Positions 1 to 5,621 of a stretch of DNA of 5,882 nucleotides are shown here, piece by piece. A program made the translations under genes and the position numbers. Each line of letters opens with the position of its first letter. Position 1 is the first letter of the stretch. The stretch spans positions 1 to 5,882 of the forward strand of contig DAIEQA010000020.1 of the NCBI GenBank assembly GCA_027348115.1. The letters run 5' to 3'. The notes beneath the pieces are model-generated. The model searched no databases. It saw only the letters and a list, made by a program, of their open reading frames with translations, and was not told the DNA's origin. Source of the DNA: Fen-1258 sp027348115. Lineage in GTDB: Bacteria; Bacteroidota; Ignavibacteria; Ignavibacteriales; Melioribacteraceae.

Positions 1-453
1 ATGAAAGAATCTGCACAGGCCGCGTTGAGTTATATTCGTTCAAACGCCAAAGAGTTTGGTCTCGATCAAAACTTTGCTAAGGGAAAAGAGATTCATATTC
101 ATTTGCCTGAAGGCGCGATTCCTAAAGACGGACCAAGCGCCGGAATAACTTTAACAATGGCAATGTATTCTGCTCTTAGCGGCAAACCTGCACGCAACGA
201 CGTTGCCATGACCGGCGAAATTACACTGCGCGGGAAGGTTCTGCCAATCGGCGGACTTAATGAAAAACTTCTGGCAGCCAGAAGAACCGGAATTAAAACG
301 GTTTTAATTCCCAAAGAAAACGAAAAGGATATGAACGAAATTAAGAACGAAGTTAAAGAGGGACTAAAAATAATTCCTATCACAACAATTAAAGAAGCTT
401 TGCCGTTTGTTTTTGAGAATAAAAAGAAAAAAACGGCAAAGCGAAAAAATTGA
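1..453 (+). CDS. lon: Lon ATP-dependent protease, C-terminal proteolytic domain (5' end outside window)
   Basis: This is the end of Lon, the cytoplasmic AAA+ serine protease that unfolds and degrades damaged and regulatory proteins. About 150 residues are visible, all from the proteolytic domain. The catalytic serine lies in the PKDGPSAG motif (Ser46 in window numbering) and the catalytic lysine in GGLNEKLLAA (Lys89). They are 43 residues apart, the spacing of E. coli Ser679/Lys722 as I recall it. The MTGEITLRGKVLPIGG stretch between them is also classic Lon. The ATG at base 1 is not the true start: MKES(A)QAAL is an internal segment of full-length Lon (about 800 residues), so the N-terminal and ATPase domains lie to the left. 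The protein ends in a very basic tail (KKKKTAKRKN), which is variable in the family. The stop TGA is followed within 5 bp by the inverted-repeat element. Very sure of identity; nothing here suggests inactivation. Confidence 0.97.
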   Translation: MKESAQAALSYIRSNAKEFGLDQNFAKGKEIHIHLPEGAIPKDGPSAGITLTMAMYSALSGKPARNDVAMTGEITLRGKVLPIGGLNEKLLAARRTGIKTVLIPKENEKDMNEIKNEVKEGLKIIPITTIKEALPFVFENKKKKTAKRKN

Positions 454-457
454 TTAA

Positions 458-530
458 GATTTACGAACAAGGATTTTTGATTTAAAAAAGACTTCAAAAA
501 TCTGAGCTCCATGTTCGTAAATCAAAAATC
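458..530. repeat. Intergenic inverted-repeat element with two alternative 12-bp stems
   Basis: This fills most of the gap between lon and msrC. Outer arms GATTTACGAACA (458-469) and TGTTCGTAAATC (512-523) are perfect 12-bp complements. Inside them GATTTTTGA (472-480) pairs perfectly with TCAAAAATC (494-502) over 9 bp, leaving a 13-base loop and an uneven internal bulge (2 bases left, 9 right). In a competing fold, GATTTTTGATTT (472-483) pairs perfectly over 12 bp with AAATCAAAAATC (519-530). Bases 519-523 are used by both folds, so they exclude each other. No U-tract follows on the plus strand, so it is not a standard terminator for lon. It may be a REP-like or MITE-like palindromic repeat, an RNA end-stabilising hairpin, or a regulatory switch ahead of msrC. 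The pairing is directly visible; any role is inference. Confidence 0.75.
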
Positions 531-546
531 ATTTGAATGATAAAAT

Positions 547-1059
547 ATGGCAGAGGCACTATCCATAAACAAATCCGGTTCCGAAGAGGAACTTTATATC
601 TCTCTTCTTGCGCAATTAGAGTCGCTGATAAATTCCCAAGAGCCGGCGATTTCAGGTTTAGCCAATGTTACAGCGGCGCTTAAAGAAGCGTTCGATAAAA
701 TCAGTTGGGCCGGTTTTTATTTATTGAAAGATGGCAAATTATTTTTAGGACCTTTCCAAGGAAAGATTGCCTGCACGGTTATTCAACTCGGTAAAGGAGT
801 TTGCGGAACAGCAGCCGAGAGAAAAGAAACAATTATTGTTGAAGATGTGGGTCAATTTCCTGGCCATATCGCCTGCGATTCCGGCTCGCGTTCCGAAATT
901 GTCGTTCCTCTTATTAAAGCTAAAAATATTTACGGTGTTTTGGATTTGGATAGTTATTCTATTTCCGCATTCGGCAAGGCAGACAAAATTTATTTAGAAA
1001 AACTTTGTAAATTGGTTTCGGATAAATTCAGTATCGATCAATTTAAGTCGGTTATTTAG
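547..1059 (+). CDS. msrC: Free methionine-R-sulfoxide reductase (fRMsr, GAF fold)
   Basis: A complete 170-residue cytoplasmic enzyme that reduces free (not protein-bound) L-methionine-R-sulfoxide to methionine, using active-site cysteines recycled by thioredoxin. A single GAF domain spans roughly residues 30-165. Hallmarks are WAGFYL (54-59), LGPFQGK (67-73), GVCGTAA (84-90), VEDV and FPGHIACD (104-111), SEIVVPL (116-122) and GVLDLDS (130-136). The three family cysteines are Cys76, Cys86 and Cys110, with spacings of 10 and 24, the same as E. coli Cys84/94/118; the last is the catalytic one in studied enzymes. Acidic pocket residues Glu117, Asp133 and Asp135 are also present. Length fits the family (about 160-170). 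The ATG at 547 is chosen because the GAF domain starts soon after it; no Shine-Dalgarno precedes it. It lies 93 bp after lon and 53 bp before dnaX, same strand. It belongs to the YebR family and is distinct from MsrA and MsrB. Confidence 0.95.
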   Translation: MAEALSINKSGSEEELYISLLAQLESLINSQEPAISGLANVTAALKEAFDKISWAGFYLLKDGKLFLGPFQGKIACTVIQLGKGVCGTAAERKETIIVEDVGQFPGHIACDSGSRSEIVVPLIKAKNIYGVLDLDSYSISAFGKADKIYLEKLCKLVSDKFSIDQFKSVI

Positions 1060-1112
1060 AACTTATTTCTGTTAATCAGATTTTCCAGTTAAAATCACTT
1101 GAATAAATTTTT

Positions 1113-2762
1113 ATGGCATTTATAGTTACAGCTCGCAAATGGCGCCCTCAGACTTTTGAAGAAGTTGTGGGGCAGGAACACATAACCACTACATTAAAGA
1201 ACGCAATTCTTAATAATAGAATTGCTCATGCGTATCTTTTTGCCGGTCCGAGAGGCGTTGGCAAAACAACAACTGCCCGAATACTCGCGAAAGTCTTGAA
1301 CTGCCAAAATCCTAAGAACGGCGAGCCGTGCAACGAATGCGAAATGTGCAACGCGTTTGCCAATTCTCAAAGTCTCGACATCATTGAAATCGACGGCGCA
1401 TCGAACAGAAGGATCGAAGAAATTCGAACTCTGCGCGAGTCGGTTAAATACGCTCCTACCAAAGGGAATTATAAAGTCTATATTATAGACGAAGTGCACA
1501 TGCTTACAACGGAATCTTTCAATGCGCTTCTTAAAACTTTGGAAGAGCCGCCGGAACATACTGTGTTCATCTTCGCAACTACCGATGTGCACAAAGTACC
1601 GCTCACAATCGTTTCAAGATGCCAACGATTTGATTTCCGCCGCATCGAAATGAACACGATGAAGAAACTTCTTTCGGAAATTGCCGAGGCCGAGAAAATT
1701 AAAATAGACGACAAAGCTTTGACGCTGATTACAAAGAAAGCAGACGGCGCTTTACGCGACGCGCAAAGTTTGTTCGACCAGGTAATTTCATTCGGCGGAA
1801 CCGATGTCGATTCCGATTTGCTCGCAAAGATGTTTAATCTTATTGATGACGAAGTATATTTCACCATCTCCGATGCCGTCTTGACAAAAAATTTTGTTGC
1901 CGCATTCGATGTCTCCCAAAAAATTTACGAGAACGGCTGGAGCTTCGTCGATTTTATGAACGGTTTGCTTGAGCATTTTAGAAACATTATGACGGTCGTC
2001 ATCAGGAAGAACGACGATTTGATCGAGACGGCCGATGTATTCAAGAAAAGATATCTCTACTACTCCGATAAATTTTCCGAAGGTGATTTGTTACGAATAT
2101 TAGCTTTTCTCAACAAGGTTCAATACGAATTGAAGTCTTCCTCGAACCAAAAAATAAAAATTGAAGTCTCGCTTTGTCATCTAATCGGGCTCGAAAGATC
2201 GTCCACTATTACCGAGCTGCTATCAAAGCTGGATAAAAGCGAAGTAAGTGAAAAATCAAAATCGGTTTTCGACTCCTCCGGCGGATACGGTTCTTCATCA
2301 AAACAAATTAACTCCTCTATTTCAAACGTACGCCCGGTAATAAAAGAAGAAATTCAGCTTCCGGAAATTTCCGCGTTTGTTCCGCCTTCTCTTAACAGCG
2401 GTTCGGATTTGAAAGAGATGATTAACAAATGGCAAAACTTTGTTGAGCAAGTGAAGAACGATAAAATGTTTTTCGGATCAGTGCTTGTAAATGCTAATTT
2501 GGTTTCATACAATAGCAATGAAATACAGCTTGCGGTTGAACACCCCGAAGATGAAGGGATTATCGAAGAGAATAAAACTTACCTCGATAAAAAAACCAAG
2601 GAAATTTTCGGCGAGAAGATTGAAGTAAAAGTTGCTAAAGAAAAAAAATCTGCCAAAAATAAATCTGCTGGAATCCAGAAATCGAATGATGAAATAGCGG
2701 ATGAGAATCCTTTGGCAAACGCTATTATAAAAGAGTTGGGCGGTAAAGAAATAAAAAAATAG
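1113..2762 (+). CDS. dnaX: DNA polymerase III subunit gamma/tau (clamp loader ATPase)
   Basis: A complete 549-residue DnaX, the motor of the clamp loader that places the beta sliding clamp on primed DNA and organises the replisome. The start MAFIVTARKWRPQTFEEVVGQ is canonical for the family and fixes the ATG at 1113. Seen in order: Walker A GPRGVGKT (45-52); zinc-binding cysteines Cys64, Cys73, Cys76, Cys79; Walker B VYIIDEVHML (Asp126, Glu127); sensor 1 region FIFATTDVHK (152-161); SRC motif with the arginine finger Arg169; sensor 2 GALRDAQS (Arg215). The AAA+ and oligomerisation domains run to about 360. A Ser-rich, probably flexible linker follows (about 362-430), then a KH-like C-terminal domain (about 432-507). 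After a Lys-rich stretch comes the conserved-looking terminal motif NPLANAIIKELGG (532-544). No Shine-Dalgarno precedes the start. A slippery A-run at codons 511-512 could yield a slightly shorter form. It converges on the peroxiredoxin gene 39 bp downstream. Confidence 0.97.
   Translation: MAFIVTARKWRPQTFEEVVGQEHITTTLKNAILNNRIAHAYLFAGPRGVGKTTTARILAKVLNCQNPKNGEPCNECEMCNAFANSQSLDIIEIDGASNRRIEEIRTLRESVKYAPTKGNYKVYIIDEVHMLTTESFNALLKTLEEPPEHTVFIFATTDVHKVPLTIVSRCQRFDFRRIEMNTMKKLLSEIAEAEKIKIDDKALTLITKKADGALRDAQSLFDQVISFGGTDVDSDLLAKMFNLIDDEVYFTISDAVLTKNFVAAFDVSQKIYENGWSFVDFMNGLLEHFRNIMTVVIRKNDDLIETADVFKKRYLYYSDKFSEGDLLRILAFLNKVQYELKSSSNQKIKIEVSLCHLIGLERSSTITELLSKLDKSEVSEKSKSVFDSSGGYGSSSKQINSSISNVRPVIKEEIQLPEISAFVPPSLNSGSDLKEMINKWQNFVEQVKNDKMFFGSVLVNANLVSYNSNEIQLAVEHPEDEGIIEENKTYLDKKTKEIFGEKIEVKVAKEKKSAKNKSAGIQKSNDEIADENPLANAIIKELGGKEIKK
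2642..2648 (+). other. Candidate -1 frameshift (slippery) heptamer A_AAA_AAA in dnaX
   Basis: A run of eight A (2641-2648) sits so that zero-frame codons read GAA AAA AAA TCT (Glu510-Lys511-Lys512-Ser513). That places an in-phase A_AAA_AAA heptamer at 2642-2648. A -1 slip there would add Ile-Cys-Gln-Lys and stop at TAA 2660-2662, giving a 516-residue protein in place of 549. E. coli dnaX uses a related A_AAA_AAG heptamer to make gamma. Stimulators look weak: no purine-rich Shine-Dalgarno-like element is obvious upstream, and the nearest downstream stem is only CTGG/CCAG (2668-2678). The heptamer and stop are seen; actual frameshifting is inference, and a chance A-run in a Lys-rich tail is the main alternative. 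Confidence 0.35.
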
Positions 2763-2773
2763 AACTTCTTTTC

Positions 2774-2797
2774 AAGCGGCCAAACATTTTTCCGCTT
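2774..2797. terminator. Weak hairpin between convergent dnaX and peroxiredoxin genes
   Basis: AAGCGG (2774-2779) and CCGCTT (2792-2797) form a perfect 6-bp stem around a 12-base loop in the 39-bp gap between the two convergent stop codons. It could serve as a shared bidirectional terminator. There is no clean U-tract on either side (only TTATTTT further along on the plus strand), so this is a weak call resting mainly on position. Confidence 0.3.
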
Positions 2798-2801
2798 CAA
2801 C

Positions 2802-3320
2802 TTATTTTAGCTTGGCAGCTAAAGCCAGTACCTTCTCGGCGTGACCGGGAATATATGTTACATCGATTATATCTGCGATAATACCCTTTTTATCTACGAT
2901 GAAGGTTACCCGTTTATCCATACCATAATCCATTAGTACGCCGTATTCATTTGATACTTTTTTATCCGCATCGGAGAGAAGCGGAAAATTAAGATGATTG
3001 TTTGCAATAAAATCCTTTATAGCTTTGGTATCATCTACACTTATACCGAGTACTTGAATTTTATTTTCTTTGAATTTACCCCAGTCATCTCTAATTCCGC
3101 ATGCTTCGGTAGTACAGCCGGGGGTACCGGCTTTAGGATAAAAATAAACAACAACCGGAGATTGCTTGCAGAGCAAATCGAGAGTATATTTTTTACCGTG
3201 AACATCCTGAAGAGTGAAGTTTGGCGCTTTATTGCCTACCTTTAATTTATCTTGCGCATGAATTGAAGAAGATGAAACGAAAGCCAACGTTAATATAACA
3301 ATGACAAATAGCTTTTTCAT
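2802..3320 (-). CDS. bcp: Exported peroxiredoxin, BCP/PrxQ type
   Basis: A 172-residue thiol peroxidase that reduces hydrogen peroxide and organic peroxides through a cysteine pair. Residues 1-22 look like a Sec signal peptide: MKK, a hydrophobic core, then SSSIHA ahead of QD as a signal peptidase I site. The enzyme is therefore predicted periplasmic, whereas E. coli Bcp is cytoplasmic. The mature part has the family opening VGNKAPNFTLQD (28-39), VVVYFYPKAGTPGCTTEAC (56-74) and RVTFIVDKKG (137-146). The motif PxxxTxxC gives Pro62, Thr66 and peroxidatic Cys69; resolving Cys74 lies five residues on, as in PrxQ/BCP enzymes with the helix-alpha2 arrangement. Arg137 is the likely conserved active-site arginine. 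A third cysteine, Cys51, is extra. The start has a good Shine-Dalgarno (AAAGGA, 7 bases upstream). It is separated from the upstream minus-strand gene by a strong terminator, so it is probably its own transcription unit. The reductant partner is not in the window. Confidence 0.93.
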   Translation of the reverse strand: MKKLFVIVILTLAFVSSSSIHAQDKLKVGNKAPNFTLQDVHGKKYTLDLLCKQSPVVVYFYPKAGTPGCTTEACGIRDDWGKFKENKIQVLGISVDDTKAIKDFIANNHLNFPLLSDADKKVSNEYGVLMDYGMDKRVTFIVDKKGIIADIIDVTYIPGHAEKVLALAAKLK

Positions 3321-3327
3321 AATGAGG

Positions 3328-3333
3328 TCCTTT
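3328..3333 (-). promoter_or_regulatory. Ribosome binding site of the peroxiredoxin gene
   Basis: On the minus strand AAAGGA (3333 to 3328) lies 7 bases before the ATG at 3320. It supports that start, which is also the one that yields an intact signal peptide. Confidence 0.75.
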
Positions 3334-3384
3334 CCAGATCAGTTAGATTCTCTATTTCCGTGCAGGTAAAACCAATCAAGAATG

Positions 3385-3390
3385 AGTATA
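3385..3390 (-). promoter_or_regulatory. Possible -10 box for the peroxiredoxin gene
   Basis: TATACT (minus strand, 3390 to 3385) lies in the gap between the upstream terminator and the peroxiredoxin start. It would give a leader of roughly 55-60 bases. No convincing -35 (or Bacteroidetes-type -33 TTTG) is found at the right distance, so this rests on one hexamer and on position. Confidence 0.25.
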
Positions 3391-3403
3391 GTTCCAACAC
3401 TAG

Positions 3404-3447
3404 AAAAAAATTCCGGGTCAATTTTTCGGTACCTTCAATCGACCCGG
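3404..3447 (-). terminator. Intrinsic terminator after the VIT/vWA gene
   Basis: Read on the minus strand, CCGGGTCGATT (3447-3437) pairs with AATTGACCCGG (3423-3413). The stem is 11 bp with one G-U wobble around a 13-base loop that holds a GGTACC palindrome. AATTTTTTT (3412-3404) follows directly. The stem begins 9 bases after the TAA stop at 3457-3459. A GC-rich stem plus a run of seven U is the textbook Rho-independent form, and it separates this gene from the peroxiredoxin gene. Confidence 0.88.
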
Positions 3448-3456
3448 TTTTAAAAA

Positions 3457-5598
3457 TTATTTCATAAGTAATAATTTCTTTGCGCTGAAATAATTTTTTT
3501 CGCTGCTTTCCAGTGAGATCGTGAGGATATAAATTCCGGAAGCCTGGGTCGACCCGTTAAATTTTACGGAATACTTTCCTTCGTTCGCAATTTCATTTAT
3601 AGGTTCCGCAACTACCTGACCAAGTATGGTATAAATTTTAATTATTACATGACCTTTTACCGGCAGCACATAATTTATTGTTGTAACCGGATTAAAAGGA
3701 TTTGGAAAGACCGATACTTCAATGCTGCCGAGCGAATCTTTCTTTGCTGAATTTTCAACATCAGTATTCTTATTGCCGGATTCATCTTGACAATCACTGC
3801 AATAACCGTGATTTTCATCAAGGTTATAAACCAGAAAACCGCTGTAGGGTGTAAGTATTTTTTGTTTGATGCTTAGATCAATTATGTCGGAAATCGTGAT
3901 CGGGTCGTACGGTAATTTTAATAGTGATTGAATATGCCCGCCGTACCATGCCGTTGCAATTTGACCGTTCCCTTTTACAACGTCGCTCTCATTAATAGTT
4001 GTTACGTACTTTTGAGTTGTTGTTTTATACTTTCCGAAAACGGTAATCTCAACAGGAAATTGCCAGGAATATTTTCCAATTTGCATTATAGGGGTATTTA
4101 GAGGATAGTATCCTTCATGAAGCGCGATAAAGTGTTTGCTGTGTGCATACCCTTCCTGGAATCTCATTTGCACCTCAACACTTTCATAATGGCTTATCTC
4201 TTCGTACAAAAACGAATAAAGCATTTCTTTCAATGTGTTGTACCTTAAAAAGAAAAGATCGCCGGAAGAAGGATATGTAATCTTTCCGTAAAAAGATTGC
4301 ATCTGGGTTTCGTAATAACCGTTGTTGTAATAAAGATAACCCTTGTTGTCGAGATCGAATACATGAATTTTTGTACCGACTTTGAATTTGTTAACTATAT
4401 CGTCGGCAAGTTGATTTTTATCCGCGTCGTTCAGATTAATCGTGTTTGTATTGGTTATAAAAAGAACTTCTCCGCTGCCGCTTTTGGAATTTATAAAATC
4501 GGTTGCCTGCGAAATCAACGGCAGAAGATTATTATAACTCGGGAACGATCGCATCATGATCGTTTGAAAAAGCCGATCGATGCTATCCTTGTTACACGGT
4601 ATCCAATTTTTTCCACCGGATAATATTTCATCATAAGCTATAAGCACATTGATGGAATCGGATTCCGAGAAGGCCTGCATTACTGATTCTTTTAAGTATG
4701 AGAGCAGAAAATCTCCATCCAGATTATTTGTATTAAAGCGGTTGAAATCGATAACGAATAAAACATTGCGCGGCGTCGCAAGTTTTGGAATGTTGGGTGG
4801 ATAAACAGCCAGGTGATAAAAGCTTTCATTATCCTGAGTAGTCGTCGTCATAAAAATATTATTCTTAATAGGAGAGGGTAACTCCATCTCAACAAATTGA
4901 TCTGCTTCAACCGGTATTGTAATTTCCCAAGCAGCCAAATCAAGTTGTAGTTTCGAATCAATGACATTTGTTCCAATAATTTTGGGTTCGTAAGGCTGAT
5001 CATCATATTTGTATAGTATTTTCAACTGTTTGATGCCCGGAGTATTTTGAGCAATAAGTTGAGTCATTGGAAGCCAAACACGCATGCTGTTTCCCGTTGG
5101 TCTTGCCGGCAACAAGTATTGAATCTTGAATCTTCTCGGTTCATTTCTTTTTATGGGAAATAATCTCAGTTCGTGTGTAACTTGTCCGGAACTGTTCGCA
5201 TATGATTGAGTAAGCAGACCGGGATTTCTAACCGGTGAACTAACATTGCTAAATAATAATTCTGCAGTCCACTTATCCAAAATATCCGCCGTAATAATAG
5301 AATCTCCTTGCCAATACCAGAACTCATGAACAATGGCGTCTTCCGGTAAATCGAACTGCCATTTAAATTCGAGTTCATTATAATTCTTGAAGAACCAGCT
5401 TTGGAAATCGTAGGAAACAGTCATGTACAAATTAAATTCAACATAGTCACCAACCGGACGAATAACTAGAGTGGCTTCGTCTATGTTAACATTGTAATCT
5501 TTTACATTTGGATAGTTAGCCTCGTAAACAGAAAATTCTGTTGCACCAACGGATGCAAACGAAATTAGCAAGCATATATAGATTATTATCTTTTTCAT
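3457..5598 (-). CDS. Secreted VIT/vWA-like protein with T9SS C-terminal sorting domain
   Basis: A complete 713-residue protein, predicted to cross the inner membrane by Sec and the outer membrane by T9SS, ending cell-surface bound or released. Residues 1-19 are a signal peptide (MKK, hydrophobic core, VGA before TEF). Residues about 35-165 match a VIT (vault/inter-alpha-trypsin) domain: DLPEDAIVHEFWYW, a DKW(T)AE segment, RNPGLL, LRLFPI and RRFKIQYLLP. About 277-440 looks like a von Willebrand A fold beginning RNVLFVIDFNRF, but the MIDAS metal site is degenerate: DxSxS reads Asp284-Phe-Asn286-Arg-Phe288, and the later Thr and Asp positions appear to be Ser354 and Asn383. Residues 545-591 (IATAWYGGHIQSLL ... 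ILTPYSGFLVYNL) match the tail region usual in VIT/vWA proteins. A linker with CxxC (Cys600, Cys603) leads to the sorting domain (about 629-713): FPNPFNPVTTINY, IYTILGQVV, SGIYIL, KKLLLMK. It starts 23 bp after the preceding gene's stop. Biological role unknown; binding or scaffold work is inference. Confidence 0.88.
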   Translation of the reverse strand: MKKIIIYICLLISFASVGATEFSVYEANYPNVKDYNVNIDEATLVIRPVGDYVEFNLYMTVSYDFQSWFFKNYNELEFKWQFDLPEDAIVHEFWYWQGDSIITADILDKWTAELLFSNVSSPVRNPGLLTQSYANSSGQVTHELRLFPIKRNEPRRFKIQYLLPARPTGNSMRVWLPMTQLIAQNTPGIKQLKILYKYDDQPYEPKIIGTNVIDSKLQLDLAAWEITIPVEADQFVEMELPSPIKNNIFMTTTTQDNESFYHLAVYPPNIPKLATPRNVLFVIDFNRFNTNNLDGDFLLSYLKESVMQAFSESDSINVLIAYDEILSGGKNWIPCNKDSIDRLFQTIMMRSFPSYNNLLPLISQATDFINSKSGSGEVLFITNTNTINLNDADKNQLADDIVNKFKVGTKIHVFDLDNKGYLYYNNGYYETQMQSFYGKITYPSSGDLFFLRYNTLKEMLYSFLYEEISHYESVEVQMRFQEGYAHSKHFIALHEGYYPLNTPIMQIGKYSWQFPVEITVFGKYKTTTQKYVTTINESDVVKGNGQIATAWYGGHIQSLLKLPYDPITISDIIDLSIKQKILTPYSGFLVYNLDENHGYCSDCQDESGNKNTDVENSAKKDSLGSIEVSVFPNPFNPVTTINYVLPVKGHVIIKIYTILGQVVAEPINEIANEGKYSVKFNGSTQASGIYILTISLESSEKNYFSAKKLLLMK

Positions 5599-5603
5599 TT
5601 CTT

Positions 5604-5609
5604 CACCTC
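5604..5609 (-). promoter_or_regulatory. Strong ribosome binding site of the VIT/vWA gene
   Basis: GAGGTG (minus strand, 5609 to 5604) lies 5 bases before the ATG at 5598, within the 23-bp gap after the preceding stop codon. It confirms the start that gives the signal peptide and argues for an operon with the upstream gene. Confidence 0.85.
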
Positions 5610-5621
5610 GATTTTTTACAA

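Noticed and set aside
1..453. Complete small Lon-like protease starting at ATG 1
   Set aside because: The start matches an internal segment of ordinary Lon, and the window edge simply falls on that codon; no reason to think the gene is truncated in the genome.
99..512. Minus-strand open frame of 137 codons opposite lon
   Set aside because: Lies antisense to the conserved Lon catalytic region; its protein is low-complexity Ser/Phe/Ile-rich and matches no family I know. It is a shadow of the real gene.
458..523. Rho-independent terminator of lon
   Set aside because: The stem is long but AT-rich, interrupted by an uneven bulge, and followed by AAAAATCATTTG with no U-tract on the plus strand. 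Recorded as a repeat element instead.
538..546. Extended -10 promoter (TGATAAAAT) before msrC
   Set aside because: It abuts the ATG at 547, so transcription would begin inside the gene; no -35-like element was needed or found. More likely chance in AT-rich sequence.
1194..1867. Two minus-strand open frames opposite dnaX (1194-1592, 1478-1867)
   Set aside because: Both mirror the conserved DnaX ATPase region and overlap each other; no Shine-Dalgarno or recognisable domain.
4297..4623. Plus-strand open frame of 108 codons inside the VIT/vWA gene
   Set aside because: Antisense to a well-supported gene with signal peptide and sorting domain; no recognisable motif.
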